DNA from: Burkholderia sp. lig30
GTDB taxonomy: Bacteria > Pseudomonadota > Gammaproteobacteria > Burkholderiales > Burkholderiaceae
DNA length: 64,000 nt
NCBI RefSeq assembly: GCF_000687455.2
Contig: NZ_JGVW01000022.1
Span: 48,745-112,744 of the forward strand
Direction of reading: 5' to 3'
Shown: in pieces, positions 52,214 to 62,078 of the stretch
Numbering within the stretch: position 1 is the stretch's first letter
Layout: each line of letters starts with the position of its first letter
Position numbers and translations under genes: made by a program
The notes under the pieces: model-generated
Databases searched by the model: none
Told to the model about the DNA's origin: nothing
What the model saw: the letters and a program-made list of their open reading frames with translations, nothing else

Positions 52214-53274
52214 GCTGCTAACTGGTTATGGTCGTCCGGCTCGCCCTGGCCGTGTTCGTCCTCGTCGACGTAAACGAGGTGATCGGACAGCGCCTTTTGC
52301 GCTTCGAAAAATGCGTTGACGGCGGCGAGCTGTTCGCGCGTGGAATCGAGCGTGTTCATCCGGTGCCGGAACCCGTTGGCGCCGGAAAGGCCGCGAGTGT
52401 ACCAGCCGATGTGCTTGCGCGCAGTACGGACCCCGGTGAACTCTCCGTAAAACGCGTAGTGATCTTCCAGATGCTCGTTCATCACCTGCTGGATCTCATC
52501 GATCCGCGGCGGCGGCAACAGCGTGCCGGTTTGCAGGAAATGGTCGATTTCGCGGAACAGCCACGGCCGTCCTTGCGCGGCGCGACCGATCATCAGCGCA
52601 TCGGCGCCGGTCGCGTCGAGCACCGCCTTCGCTTTCGCCGGCGACGCGATGTCGCCGTTCGCGACGACCGGAATCCGCACCGCCGCCTTCACGGCCGCGA
52701 TGGTTTCGTATTCGGCGTCGCCGCGGTACAGGTCCGCGCGGGTGCGGCCGTGCACGGTCAGCATCGAGATGCCCGCCGCCTCGGCGAGCCGGGCGACGGC
52801 GACCGCGTTCCTGTGCTCGCGGTCCCAGCCGGTGCGGATCTTCAGCGTGACCGGCACCGCGTCGGGCCCGGTGCCGACCGCGGCGACGACGGCCTCGACG
52901 ATCTGCCTGACGAGCGGCTCGTTCTGCAACAGCGCGGAGCCTGCCGCGACGTTGCAGACCTTCTTGGCCGGGCAGCCCATGTTGATGTCGATGATCTGCG
53001 CGCCGTTGTCGACGTTGTAGCGGGCCGCTTCGGCCATCATCGCCGGGTCGGCCCCGGCGATCTGCACCGCGATCGGCTCGACCTCGCCGGCGTGATTCGC
53101 GCGGCGCATCGTCTTCGCGCTTTTCCACAGCTGCGCGTTGGAGGCGACCATTTCGGACACGGCATAGCCCGCTCCCAGCCGTTTGCACAGCTGCCGGAAC
53201 GGCCGGTCCGTGACGCCCGCCATGGGGGCGACGAACAGGTTGTTGCGCAAGACGTGAGAGCCGATGACGGGCAT
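52210..53274 (-). CDS. dusB: tRNA-dihydrouridine synthase B
   Basis: 354 residues from the ATG at 53274 (MPVIGSHVLRNNLFVAPMAGVTDRPFRQLC), the usual start for DusB; an ATG at 53307 would add 11 residues without a ribosome site. FMN-dependent TIM barrel: AVQIAGADPAMMAEAARYNVDNGAQIIDINMGCPAKKVCNVAAGSALL (catalytic Cys in MGCPAKKVC), TLKIRTGWD, TVHGRTRADLYRG, PVVANGDI, LMIGRAAQGRPWLF. It reduces uridines in the tRNA D-loop. Confidence 0.96.
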   Translation of the reverse strand: MPVIGSHVLRNNLFVAPMAGVTDRPFRQLCKRLGAGYAVSEMVASNAQLWKSAKTMRRANHAGEVEPIAVQIAGADPAMMAEAARYNVDNGAQIIDINMGCPAKKVCNVAAGSALLQNEPLVRQIVEAVVAAVGTGPDAVPVTLKIRTGWDREHRNAVAVARLAEAAGISMLTVHGRTRADLYRGDAEYETIAAVKAAVRIPVVANGDIASPAKAKAVLDATGADALMIGRAAQGRPWLFREIDHFLQTGTLLPPPRIDEIQQVMNEHLEDHYAFYGEFTGVRTARKHIGWYTRGLSGANGFRHRMNTLDSTREQLAAVNAFFEAQKALSDHLVYVDEDEHGQGEPDDHNQLAA

Positions 53275-53432
53275 TGCAATGACGCCGCCCGCGGCAGGCG
53301 CGGGCATGGAAAGGGCGGAGGGAAAACGCGCATTTTACCGTATTCGCCCGGCTTGCCGATTTGGCACGGTTTGCGCGGCCCCGCCGCGTGGCGCACATCG
53401 CACACAGGCGCCGCGCGTGCGGCGCCGGCGCG

Positions 53433-54665
53433 TCACCGGCGCTGGCCGAACATCATCTGGCGTGCGAGCGCAGTCTTGAGCGGCGGGATGAATTCGAGCG
53501 CGGTGAGCGCCGCGGCGCGCAGCGCGGCGAGCGGGCCGGCGTCGATCGTAAACAGCCGCGCGAGCGTGTCGGTCGCGCCGATCGTGAGCCGCCGGTCGAG
53601 CGCGCGGCGCGTGTTGAACGCGGCGAGCGCGGCAGGCTCGGCGCCATGCTGGGACAGCGCATCGACGAGCGTGTGCGCGTCGCGCAGCCCGAGGTTGAGG
53701 CCCTGGCCCGCGACCGGGTGGAGCGCCTGCGCGGCGTTGCCGACGATCGCCGTGCGCCGGTCGACCAGCGTGGGCGCGGCGCTGAGCCCGAGCGGGAACG
53801 CCGCGCGCCCGGCGATCGCCGTGAAGCGGCCCATCCGCTCGCCGAACGCGTGGCCGAGCTCGCGCAGGAACGCATCGTCCGGCAGCGCCGCGCGCCGCGC
53901 GGCCTCGTCGGGCGCGCAGCACCACACGAGCGCGTAATCCGCCTGCCGCGGGCCGCCGAGCGGCAGCAGCGCGAGCGGGCCTTCGCGCGTGAAGCGCTCC
54001 CACGCGACGTTCGGGCGCGGCGCGGACACGGTCACGGTGCCGATCAGCGCGGTTTGCCCGTAGTCGCGGCGGTGCTTGCCGTCGGTGTCCTGCTGCGCGT
54101 TGAACAGCCCGCCCTCGGCGTTGACGACGATCCGCGCGCGCAGCGTGCGCGCGCCTTGCGGACCCTCGAGCAGCAGCGTGACGCCGCTCGCGTCCTGCTG
54201 CGGCGAATGCGCGGAGGTCGACGTGATCCACTGCACGCGGGTACGCTGCACCACGCGCGCGAGCGCCTGCACGAGCGAGCCGTAGCGCACCACGTAGCCG
54301 AGCGCGGCCAGGTCGTGTTCGTCGCGGTCGATCACCGTGCGGCCGAAATGGCCGCGCTGCGACACGTGGATGTGTTCGATCGGCGTGGCGTCGTCGGGCC
54401 AGGCGAGCGCGTCGAGCAGCACGTGGCTGCCGTGCGACAGCGCGATCGCGCGCGGGTCGTTCGCGCTCGCCGACGGGTCGCGCGCGTCGATGAGCGCGAT
54501 CGACAGGCCTTGCGTCGCGCTGCGCCGTGCGAGCCAGCCGGCGAGCGCGAGCCCGACCGGGCCGGCGCCGACGATGGCGAGATCGTAGTCCGGGGTGGCC
54601 GGGGAGGAGTCGGTCGTCATCGGAAGTCGTGAATCGGATGAAACGGTTTGCGCGGGCGCCGTCAT
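53433..54665 (-). CDS. UbiH/UbiF/VisC/COQ6 family FAD-dependent hydroxylase
   Basis: 410 residues from the ATG at 54665, which overlaps the pepP stop (ATGA). The frame remains open to 55301 as antisense shadow. FAD fold YDLAIVGAGPVGLALAGWLARRSATQGLSIALIDAR (about residues 28-64), NDPRAIALSHGSHVLLDAL, the DG motif region VVNAEGGLF, and GNAAQALHPVAGQGLNLGLRDAHTL, the second FAD site typical of ubiquinone hydroxylases. pepP-ubiH is a known gene order, so ring hydroxylation in ubiquinone synthesis is likely. The exact position hydroxylated cannot be told. Confidence 0.88.
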   Translation of the reverse strand: MTAPAQTVSSDSRLPMTTDSSPATPDYDLAIVGAGPVGLALAGWLARRSATQGLSIALIDARDPSASANDPRAIALSHGSHVLLDALAWPDDATPIEHIHVSQRGHFGRTVIDRDEHDLAALGYVVRYGSLVQALARVVQRTRVQWITSTSAHSPQQDASGVTLLLEGPQGARTLRARIVVNAEGGLFNAQQDTDGKHRRDYGQTALIGTVTVSAPRPNVAWERFTREGPLALLPLGGPRQADYALVWCCAPDEAARRAALPDDAFLRELGHAFGERMGRFTAIAGRAAFPLGLSAAPTLVDRRTAIVGNAAQALHPVAGQGLNLGLRDAHTLVDALSQHGAEPAALAAFNTRRALDRRLTIGATDTLARLFTIDAGPLAALRAAALTALEFIPPLKTALARQMMFGQRR

Positions 54666-56044
54666 GCGGCGCGCATCAGCGCCTCGATCTCGGCCGCCGC
54701 GACGGGCACGTCGCGCGTGATCAGCTCGCAGCCGTGCTCGCGCACGATCGCGTCGTCCTCGATGCGGATGCCGATGTTCCAGTATTCGGGCGGCACGTCG
54801 TCGGCGGCCCGCACGTACAGGCCGGGCTCGACGGTGAGCGTCATGCCGGCCTTCAGCGTGCGCCACGGCAGCGCGCCCTTGTCGTCGCGCGCGGCGAGGC
54901 GTTCGCGATAGTCGCCGCAGTCGTGGACGTCCATCCCGAGCCAGTGGCCGGTGCGGTGCATGTAGAAGCGCGCATACGCGCGCTCGGCGATCACGTCGTC
55001 GACGCTCGCGAAGCGCGCTTTCGGGATGATGCCGGTGTCGAGCAGGCCCTGGGCGAGCACGCGCACCGCCGCGTCGTGCGGCGCCTCGAACGGCACGCCC
55101 GCGCGCGTCGCGTCGATCGCGGCCTGCTGCGCGGCGAGCACGATGTCGTACAGCGTGCGCTGCGCGGGCGAGAAGCGCCCGCTGGCCGGGAACGTGCGGG
55201 TGATGTCGGACGCATAGCCGTCCAGCTCGCACGCGGCGTCGATCAGGATCAGGTCGCCGTCCTGTGCGACGGCATTGCCGGCCGGGTAGTGCAGCACGCA
55301 CGCGTTCGCGCCGGCCGCGACGATCGAGCCGTATGCCGGCGCCTGGGCGCCGTAGCGCCGGAACGTGTAGAGCAGCTCGGCCTCGAGCTCGTATTCGCGC
55401 ACGCCGGGCCGGCAGGCCTGCATCGCGCGGCGATGCGCGAGCGCCGAAATGTGCGCGGCGCGCATCATGATCGCGAGTTCGTGCTCGTCCTTGACGAGCC
55501 GCATGTCGTCGAGCAGCGGCGTGAGGTCGAGCATCGCATCCGGTGCGGCGACGCCCGTGCGCGCCTGCGCGCGCACCGCGTCGAGCCAGCGCCCGAGCTG
55601 GCGGTCGAAGTCGGCCGACGCGCCGAACCGGTAATGGACGCTGCCCGCATCGGCGAGCAGGCGCGGCATTTCGGTGTCGAGCGCATCGGCGGCGAACGCC
55701 GCGTCGAAGCCAAACGTGTCGCGCGCGGCGTCCGGGCCGTAATGGAAGCCTTCCCAGATTTCGCGGTCGGCGTTCTTCGCGCGGCAGAACAGGATCGACC
55801 GCGGCGCATCGTGCGCGGCGGTCGCGTCCAGCACCAGCACGGCGTCAGGCTCCGCGAAGCCGGTCAGGTAATAGAAATAGCTGTCGTGCCGGTACGGGTA
55901 GCCCGTATCGCGGTTGCGCAGCACTTCCGGCGCGGTGGGGACGATCGCGACGCCGCCGCCCGCCGCACGCAGCGCGGCAAGCACGCGCTCGCGGCGCTGG
56001 CGGTAGACGTCGACGGCGATGACGGAGTCGTTCGGCGAATTCAT
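54662..56044 (-). CDS. pepP: Xaa-Pro aminopeptidase P
   Basis: 460 residues from the ATG at 56044. N-terminal AMP_N domain (VYRQRRERVLAALRAAGGGVAIVPTAPEVLRNRDTGYPYRHDSYFYYLTGFAEPDAVLVL). C-terminal pita-bread metallopeptidase with the two-metal ligands in LILIDAACELDGYASDITRTFPASGRF, FYMHRTGHWLGMDVHDCGDY, MTLTVEPGLYVRA and IGIRIEDDAIV. It releases N-terminal residues preceding proline. Translationally coupled to the UbiH-type gene. Confidence 0.95.
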   Translation of the reverse strand: MNSPNDSVIAVDVYRQRRERVLAALRAAGGGVAIVPTAPEVLRNRDTGYPYRHDSYFYYLTGFAEPDAVLVLDATAAHDAPRSILFCRAKNADREIWEGFHYGPDAARDTFGFDAAFAADALDTEMPRLLADAGSVHYRFGASADFDRQLGRWLDAVRAQARTGVAAPDAMLDLTPLLDDMRLVKDEHELAIMMRAAHISALAHRRAMQACRPGVREYELEAELLYTFRRYGAQAPAYGSIVAAGANACVLHYPAGNAVAQDGDLILIDAACELDGYASDITRTFPASGRFSPAQRTLYDIVLAAQQAAIDATRAGVPFEAPHDAAVRVLAQGLLDTGIIPKARFASVDDVIAERAYARFYMHRTGHWLGMDVHDCGDYRERLAARDDKGALPWRTLKAGMTLTVEPGLYVRAADDVPPEYWNIGIRIEDDAIVREHGCELITRDVPVAAAEIEALMRAA

Positions 56045-56223
56045 CGTGAGATTGTAGCGCCGCCGCGCGCGGCGCGTGAGAGGCGGGCGGGGCAACGCGC
56101 GGGGGCGGCTAAACGGCTGTTGCAAACCATCCACAGGCCGGATTGGCGATTTTCTACGGTATCGCGCGGCCCGGTTATGATCGGCGACAACGTATACTCT
56201 TGGCGGTACCTTTACTAAGGCAG

Positions 56224-56835
56224 ATGATGAAATTAATCGGTTCGCTCAGCAGCCCCTACGTCCGAAAGGCGCGAATCGTGCTGGCTGAAAAGAAAATCGA
56301 CTACAAGCTGGAGCTCGAGAACGTCTGGGCGCCGGATACGAGCATTCACGCCGCGAACCCGCTCGGCAAGGTCCCGTGTCTCGTGATGGAGGACGGCGCC
56401 GCGGTGTTCGATTCCCGCGTGATCTGCGAATACGCCGATACCCTGTCGCCGGTCGGCAAGCTGATTCCGCCGTCGGGCCGCGAGCGCGTCGAGGTGCGCT
56501 GCTGGGAGGCGCTCGGCGACGGCGTGCTCGACGCGTCGGTCGCGATCCGCGTGGAGCACACGCAGCGCGAGCCCGAGCATCGCAGCGGCAGCTGGATCGC
56601 GCGCCAGCAGCGCAAGATCGACGACGGTCTCGTCGCGATGTCGCAGGGCCTGGCCGGCAAGCCGTGGTGCGTCGGCAATCATTACACGCTCGCCGACATT
56701 GCGCTCGGCTGCGCACTCGGTTACCTCGACTTCCGGATGCCCGAGCTGAATTGGCGCGAGCGCCATCCGAACCTCGACAAGCATTTCGCGAAGCTGGCGC
56801 AGCGCCAGTCGTTCATCGACACCGAGCCGCAGTGA
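56224..56835 (+). CDS. glutathione S-transferase family protein
   Basis: 203 residues from the ATG at 56224; the next codon is also ATG (56227) and is equally plausible with AAGG upstream. N-terminal thioredoxin-like domain LIGSLSSPYVRKARIVLAEKKIDYKLELENVW, NPLGKVPCLVMEDGAAVFDSRVICEYAD (cis-Pro and the Glu/Asp-Ser glutathione contact). All-alpha C-terminal domain with NHYTLADIALGCALGYLDFRMPEL. YibF-like. Substrate unknown. A TATACT at 56192-56197 may be its -10. Confidence 0.9.
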   Translation: MMKLIGSLSSPYVRKARIVLAEKKIDYKLELENVWAPDTSIHAANPLGKVPCLVMEDGAAVFDSRVICEYADTLSPVGKLIPPSGRERVEVRCWEALGDGVLDASVAIRVEHTQREPEHRSGSWIARQQRKIDDGLVAMSQGLAGKPWCVGNHYTLADIALGCALGYLDFRMPELNWRERHPNLDKHFAKLAQRQSFIDTEPQ

Positions 56836-56879
56836 CGCGCTGGCGCGCGCCGCCGGCGGCCGTGCATTCCGCAGACGAA

Positions 56880-56909
56880 AAACGCGCCCCTCGGGGCGCG
56901 TTTCGTTTT
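56880..56909. terminator. bidirectional terminator between the GST and the glutamate-synthase-like gene
   Basis: AAACGCGCCCC (56880-56890) and GGGGCGCGTTT (56893-56903) form a long stem; CGTTTTT follows on the + strand and A-rich bases precede for the minus strand. Confidence 0.8.
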
Positions 56910-56935
56910 TGCGGCACGGCCGGAGCGGCACGCGG

Positions 56936-58555
56936 TCACTCGATCGACGCGTAGACGGCGTCGCCGAGCGTGAACGAATCGCTGCGCGCGAGCGGCCACC
57001 ACTTGTCGTACAGCGAATAGCCGCAATGGCCGCCGTCGAGCAGCGCGCCGGGCTTCAGGTATTTCAGCAGTTGCGACATCAGCCGGACCTCGTGCGCCGA
57101 CAGGCGCTGCACGATGTGATGCGCGCGCAGCTCGGACGGATGCGACAGGCCGGCGGCCTGCACCAGCTCCTGCAACGCATGCAGCGTGTTGCGATGGAAG
57201 TTGTAGACGCGTTCGGACTTGTCCGGCACGACGAGCGCGCGCTGGCGCACCGGGTCCTGCGTCGCGACGCCGGTCGGGCAGCGGCCGGTGTGGCAGGTCT
57301 GCGCCTGGATGCAGCCGACCGCGAACATGAAGCCGCGTGCCGAGTTCACCCAGTCCGCGCCGATCGCGAGCGTGCGCGCGACGTCGAACGCAGTGATGAT
57401 CTTGCCGCTCGCGCCGATTTTCACGCGGTCGCGCACGCCGATGCCGACGAGCGTGTTGTGCACGAGCATGAGCCCTTCCTGCAGCGGCACGCCGACGTGG
57501 TCGGTGAACTCGAGCGGCGCGGCGCCGGTGCCGCCTTCCGCGCCGTCGACGACGATGAAATCGGGCACGATGCCCGTCTCGAGCATCGCCTTCGCGATGC
57601 CGAAGAATTCCCACGGATGGCCGACGCACAGCTTGAAGCCGGTCGGTTTGCCGCCGGACAGGTTGCGCAGCCGCTCGACGAATTCGAGCAGGCCGCGCGG
57701 TGTCGAGAATTCCGAGTGCGTGGCGGGCGAGATGCAGTCCTGGCCCATCGGCACGCCGCGCGTCTCGGCGATTTCCGGCGTGATCTTCGCGGCCGGCAGC
57801 ACGCCGCCGTGGCCCGGCTTCGCGCCCTGCGACAGCTTCACCTCGATCATCTTCACCTGCGGGTCGCTCGCCTGCTTCGCGAACTTGTCGGCATTGAACG
57901 TGCCGTCGTCGTTGCGGCAGCCGAAATAGCCGGACGCGATTTCCCAGATGATGTCGCCGCCGTGCTCGCGGTGGTATTTCGACAGCGAGCCTTCGCCGGT
58001 GTCATGCGCGAAGCCGCCTTTCTTCGCGCCGAGGTTCAGCGAGCGGATCGCGTTCGCGGACAGCGAGCCGAAGCTCATCGCCGAGATGTTGAAGATCGAC
58101 AGGTCGTACGGCTTCGCGCGGCTCGCGCCGACGCGCACGCGGAAATCGTGGTTCGCGAGTTTCGTCGGCACGAGCGAATGGCTGATCCACTGGTGTGCGA
58201 CGGCCTTCACGTTCAGTTCGGTGCCGTACGGGCGGTTGTCCGCGACGTTCTTCGCGCGCTGGTAGACAAGGCTGCGCTGCGCGCGCGAGAACGGCTTCTC
58301 GTCGGTGTCGTCCTCGACGAAATACTGGCGGATCTCCGGCCGGATGAATTCGAACAGGAAGCGCAGGTGGCCCCAGAGCGGGTAGTTGCGCAGGATCGCA
58401 TGGCGGTCCTGGTTGATGTCGTACAGGCCGAGCGCGACGAGTGCGGCGGGCAGCGCGATCCACAGCCAGGAGAGCGCGTGGCGCGACGCGAGCGCGACCG
58501 TTGCCGCCAGCAACAGGACGGCGCACCACATCGCCAGATAGCGTCGTGAAAACAT
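56936..58555 (-). CDS. FMN-binding glutamate synthase family protein with N-terminal membrane anchor
   Basis: 539 residues from the ATG at 58555. Two hydrophobic segments at the N-terminus (RRYLAMWCAVLLLAATVALA and LSWLWIALPAALVALGLY, residues 4-42). Then a Glu_synthase TIM-barrel domain: SLSKYHREHGGDIIWEIASGYFGCRNDDGTFN, VKMIEVKLSQGAKPGHGGVLPAAKITPEIAETRGVP, DFIVVDGAEGGTGAAPLEFTDHVGVPLQEGL, IGASGKIITAFDVARTLAIGADWVNSARGFMFAVGCIQAQTCHTGRCPTGVATQDP, with Fe-S type cysteines. It lacks the amidotransferase half of GltB, so it is not a complete glutamate synthase. Role unknown. Confidence 0.85.
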   Translation of the reverse strand: MFSRRYLAMWCAVLLLAATVALASRHALSWLWIALPAALVALGLYDINQDRHAILRNYPLWGHLRFLFEFIRPEIRQYFVEDDTDEKPFSRAQRSLVYQRAKNVADNRPYGTELNVKAVAHQWISHSLVPTKLANHDFRVRVGASRAKPYDLSIFNISAMSFGSLSANAIRSLNLGAKKGGFAHDTGEGSLSKYHREHGGDIIWEIASGYFGCRNDDGTFNADKFAKQASDPQVKMIEVKLSQGAKPGHGGVLPAAKITPEIAETRGVPMGQDCISPATHSEFSTPRGLLEFVERLRNLSGGKPTGFKLCVGHPWEFFGIAKAMLETGIVPDFIVVDGAEGGTGAAPLEFTDHVGVPLQEGLMLVHNTLVGIGVRDRVKIGASGKIITAFDVARTLAIGADWVNSARGFMFAVGCIQAQTCHTGRCPTGVATQDPVRQRALVVPDKSERVYNFHRNTLHALQELVQAAGLSHPSELRAHHIVQRLSAHEVRLMSQLLKYLKPGALLDGGHCGYSLYDKWWPLARSDSFTLGDAVYASIE

Positions 58556-58677
58556 GGGGACTCCGTAAGCATGTCGGGGAGCCGCCATGCGTTCGTTGCG
58601 CGTGGCGGCGCGTCCGCGCCGCGGCGGGATCGTGTCCCGCCGGGCGCGGCGTGCCGCAAGTCTAAACCGATTGTCGG

Positions 58678-59823
58678 TCAGCGTGCTTCGGCGAGTGTGC
58701 CCGTGCCGCCGGCGATCGGGGTCTGTCCCGGCCGGTCGGTCGCCGCATGTTCGATGATGCCGCCGCCGACGCAGATCTCGCCGTCGTACAGCACCGCCGA
58801 CTGGCCGGGCGTGACCGCCCATTGCGCCGCGTCGAAGGTCAGCGAGAAGCGTTCGCCGCCGGCGTGCGCGAACGCGCACGCGGCGTCGGCCTGCCGGTAG
58901 CGGGTCTTCGCGCCGCAGCGCACGCCGTCGGCGGGCGCTTCGCCCGCGACCCAGCTCACGTTGCCAGCGACGAGCTGGTGCGACAGCAGCCACGGATGAT
59001 CGTGGCCCTGCACGACGTAGAGCGTGTTCGACGGGATGTCCTTCGCGGCGACGAACCACGGCTCGCCGCTGCCTTCCTTGCTGCCGCCGAGGCCGATGCC
59101 CTTGCGCTGGCCGAACGTGTAGAACGCGAGGCCGATGTGCTCGCCGACCGTCTTGCCGTCGGGCGTCTTCATCGGGCCGGGCTTCGTCGGCAGGTAGCGG
59201 TTCAGAAAGTCGCGGAACGGCCGTTCGCCGATGAAGCAGATGCCGGTCGAGTCCTTCTTCTTCGCGTTCGGCAGGCCGATCTGCTCGGCGATCTCGCGCA
59301 CCTTCGTCTTCGGGATCTCGCCGATCGGGAACATCGTCTTCGACAGCTGCGCCTGGTTCAGCCGGTGCAGGAAGTACGACTGGTCCTTCGTGTGGTCGAA
59401 TGCCTTCAGGAGTTCGAAGCGACCGTCGCGCTCGCGCACGCGCGCGTAGTGGCCGGTCGCGATCGTTTCCGCGCCGAGCGACATCGCATGGTCGAGAAAC
59501 GCCTTGAACTTGATCTCGGCGTTGCACAGCACGTCCGGGTTCGGCGTGCGGCCGGCCGAGTATTCGCGCAGGAATTCGGCGAACACGCGGTCCTTGTATT
59601 CGGCGGCGAAGTTGACCGCCTCGACGTCGATGCCGATCAGGTCGGCCACCGACACGACGTCGATCCAGTCCTGACGGGTCGAGCAATACTCGCCGTCGTC
59701 GTCGTCTTCCCAGTTCTTCATGAACAGGCCGACGACGTCGTAACCCTGTTCCTTCAGCAGCCAGGCGGTCACCGACGAATCGACGCCGCCCGACATGCCC
59801 ACTACCACGCGTTGCTTGCTCAT
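58678..59823 (-). CDS. mnmA: tRNA-specific 2-thiouridylase
   Basis: 381 residues from the ATG at 59823 ([40 protein letters not shown]). PP-loop SGGVDSS, first catalytic Cys in [22 protein letters not shown], second in [24 protein letters not shown], then [23 protein letters not shown]. It thiolates U34 of Lys, Glu and Gln tRNAs. The start overlaps the Nudix gene stop (ATGA), the nudJ-mnmA arrangement known from enterobacteria. Confidence 0.97.
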   Translation of the reverse strand: MSKQRVVVGMSGGVDSSVTAWLLKEQGYDVVGLFMKNWEDDDDGEYCSTRQDWIDVVSVADLIGIDVEAVNFAAEYKDRVFAEFLREYSAGRTPNPDVLCNAEIKFKAFLDHAMSLGAETIATGHYARVRERDGRFELLKAFDHTKDQSYFLHRLNQAQLSKTMFPIGEIPKTKVREIAEQIGLPNAKKKDSTGICFIGERPFRDFLNRYLPTKPGPMKTPDGKTVGEHIGLAFYTFGQRKGIGLGGSKEGSGEPWFVAAKDIPSNTLYVVQGHDHPWLLSHQLVAGNVSWVAGEAPADGVRCGAKTRYRQADAACAFAHAGGERFSLTFDAAQWAVTPGQSAVLYDGEICVGGGIIEHAATDRPGQTPIAGGTGTLAEAR

Positions 59824-60329
59824 TTGTCCACTGCCTGACGTTCGAATGCGTCCGGCCGCGGCGCGACCGAATGCGTATGCACGAAATCGAGCGGAATCCG
59901 CCGCCCGGCGAGATAGTCGTCGACGCAGCGCATCACCGCGGGCGAGCGGTGACGCTCGCTGCACGCGCGCAGCTCGTCGGCGGTCATCCACAGCGTGCGG
60001 ACGATGCCGTCGTCGAGCCGGTGCCCGGCGACCGGCTCGCCCGCGGTGCCGCAGAACGTGAAGCGCAGGTAGGTCGCGCCGGCATTGCCGGGGCGCTCGT
60101 AGTGCGCGAGGTACACGCCGACCAGCGCTTGCGGCTCGAACGGATGCGCGGTTTCCTCCAGCGTTTCGCGGATCACGGCGTCGGCGAGCGTCTCGCCGGC
60201 TTCGAGATGGCCGGCTGGCTGGTTGACGCGCAGGCCGCTCGACGTTTCCTCCTCGATCAGGAGAAAGCGCCCGCCGCGCTCGACGATGGCTGCCACGGTC
60301 ACATGCGGAGTCCAGATTTCGGGTTTCAT
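59820..60329 (-). CDS. Nudix hydrolase (NudJ-like phosphatase)
   Basis: 169 residues from the ATG at 60329 ([48 protein letters not shown]). The Nudix box [22 protein letters not shown] fits G-x5-E-x7-R-E-x2-[13 protein letters not shown] and [24 protein letters not shown] resemble E. coli NudJ (YmfB), a thiamine/nucleotide pyrophosphate phosphatase. It is translationally coupled to mnmA. Confidence 0.9.
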   Translation of the reverse strand: MKPEIWTPHVTVAAIVERGGRFLLIEEETSSGLRVNQPAGHLEAGETLADAVIRETLEETAHPFEPQALVGVYLAHYERPGNAGATYLRFTFCGTAGEPVAGHRLDDGIVRTLWMTADELRACSERHRSPAVMRCVDDYLAGRRIPLDFVHTHSVAPRPDAFERQAVDK

Positions 60330-60608
60330 AGGCCGGCATTTTACCGGTTGCGCCGGGGGGCTGCCCGGGGCGCGGCACGGGCGGCTCCGGAAGCACCCCG
60401 CCGGTTGGCTGTGCGAAGCGCGCGCGTCTGTCAAGCCGCGACGCGGGGGGGTGTTGCTTGATCGAACACCGAATTCTGGCGCGTCACACGCTTTCGGTTA
60501 AAGTGGCGCGTGAAAGCCGTTGCTCTTGAGCCGGTATGCCAGCCGTTCCGGCTCTTCGTCGCAGTAAGAATCGAAAGAAAGATAACTGTAACTGTGGAGG
60601 AAACGACG

Positions 60609-61748
60609 ATGCATATCGGAGTGCCTGCTGAAACGCGGGCGAACGAGGCGCGCGTGGCCGCGACGCCGGAAACCGTCAAGAAATACGCGGCTGCCGGCCA
60701 CCGCGTGAGCGTCGCGAGAGGGGCCGGCGTGCCGGCCAGCTATCCCGACGACGCGTATGCCGCGGCTGGCGCCGAACTGACCGACCCGTCGGCCGCGTTC
60801 GATGCCGACATCGTGCTGAAGGTCCAGGCGCCCGCCGAAGCGGAGATCCCGCTGCTCAAGCGCGGCACCGTGGTGATCGGCATGCTCGATCCGTTCAATG
60901 CCGAACAGGCCGCGCGGCTCGCCGCCGCCGGCGTCACCGGCTTTGCGCTCGAGGCCGCGCCGCGCACCACGCGCGCGCAGAGCCTCGACGTGCTGTCGTC
61001 GCAGGCCAACATCGCCGGCTACAAGGCGGTGCTGGTCGCGTCGGCGCTCTATCCGCGCTTCATCCCGATGCTGATGACGGCCGCCGGCACCGTGAAGGCC
61101 GCCCGCGTGCTGATCCTCGGCGCGGGCGTCGCCGGCTTGCAGGCGATCGCGACCGCGCGGCGCCTGGGTGCGGTGATCGAGGCATCCGACGTGCGGCCGG
61201 CGGTGAAGGAGCAGATCGAATCGCTCGGCGCGAAATTTCTCGACGTGCCGTACGAAACCGATGAGGAGCGCGAAGCGGCGCAAGGCGTGGGCGGCTACGC
61301 GCGGCCGATGCCGCCGTCGTGGCTCGCGCGGCAGTCGGCGCTGGTGCACGAGCGCGCGATGCAGGCCGACATCGTGATCACGACCGCGCTGATCCCGGGC
61401 CGCGCCGCGCCGACGCTGATCACCGCCGAGACCGTGCAGTCGATGCGGCCGGGCTCGGTGGTGGTCGACCTCGCGGCGGGACGCGGCGCCGAGGCCGACG
61501 GACGGTGCGGCGGCAACTGCCCGCTGACGGTCGCCGACCAGGTGATCGTGCATCACGGTGTCACGATCGCCGGCTATACCAATCTTGCCGCGATGGTGCC
61601 GGCCGACGCATCGGCACTCTACGCGCGCAACCTGCTCGACTTCATGAAGCTGATCGTCACGAAGGAAGGCACGCTCAACATCGACCTGACCGACGACATC
61701 GTCGCCGCGACGCTGCTTTGCCGTGACGGCGAAGTGACGCGCAAATAA
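60609..61748 (+). CDS. pntAA: NAD(P) transhydrogenase subunit alpha part 1
   Basis: 379 residues from the ATG at 60609 with GGAGGAA upstream. Soluble NAD(H)-binding domain I: MHIGVPAETRANEARVAATPETVKKY, QANIAGYKAVLVA, nucleotide loop VLILGAGVAGLQAIATARRLGAVIEASDVRPAVKEQIESLGAKF, VITTALIPGRAAPTLIT, and GSVVVDLAAGRG. It transfers hydride between NADH and NADP+ driven by proton flow. Encoded as a separate polypeptide, unlike E. coli PntA. The 279-base upstream region holds no recognised gene. Confidence 0.96.
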   Translation: MHIGVPAETRANEARVAATPETVKKYAAAGHRVSVARGAGVPASYPDDAYAAAGAELTDPSAAFDADIVLKVQAPAEAEIPLLKRGTVVIGMLDPFNAEQAARLAAAGVTGFALEAAPRTTRAQSLDVLSSQANIAGYKAVLVASALYPRFIPMLMTAAGTVKAARVLILGAGVAGLQAIATARRLGAVIEASDVRPAVKEQIESLGAKFLDVPYETDEEREAAQGVGGYARPMPPSWLARQSALVHERAMQADIVITTALIPGRAAPTLITAETVQSMRPGSVVVDLAAGRGAEADGRCGGNCPLTVADQVIVHHGVTIAGYTNLAAMVPADASALYARNLLDFMKLIVTKEGTLNIDLTDDIVAATLLCRDGEVTRK

Positions 61749-61760
61749 AGGGAGGAGACC

Positions 61761-62078
61761 TTGGAGATCATCAATCACACGGTCGTCAACGTGATCATCT
61801 TCGTGCTGGCGGTGTACGTCGGCTACCACGTCGTCTGGAACGTCACGCCCGCGCTGCACACACCGCTGATGGCGGTGACGAACGCGATCTCGGCGATCGT
61901 GATCGTCGGCGCGATGCTCGCCGCCGCGCTCACGGTCGGCGGGGTCGGCAAGTTCTTCGGCACGTTCGCGGTCGCGCTCGCGGCGGTCAACGTGTTCGGC
62001 GGCTTCCTCGTCACGAGGCGGATGCTCGAGATGTTCCGCAAGAAGGAGCCGAAGGCAGCGAAGGAGGGCGCGCGATGA
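61761..62078 (+). CDS. pntAB: NAD(P) transhydrogenase subunit alpha part 2
   Basis: 105 residues from a TTG at 61761 preceded by GGGAGGAGA, which decides this rare start. Three to four membrane helices: [39 protein letters not shown] and [20 protein letters not shown], ending [12 protein letters not shown]. It is the first half of the membrane proton channel (domain II). The stop overlaps the pntB start (ATGA). Confidence 0.94.
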   Translation: MEIINHTVVNVIIFVLAVYVGYHVVWNVTPALHTPLMAVTNAISAIVIVGAMLAAALTVGGVGKFFGTFAVALAAVNVFGGFLVTRRMLEMFRKKEPKAAKEGAR

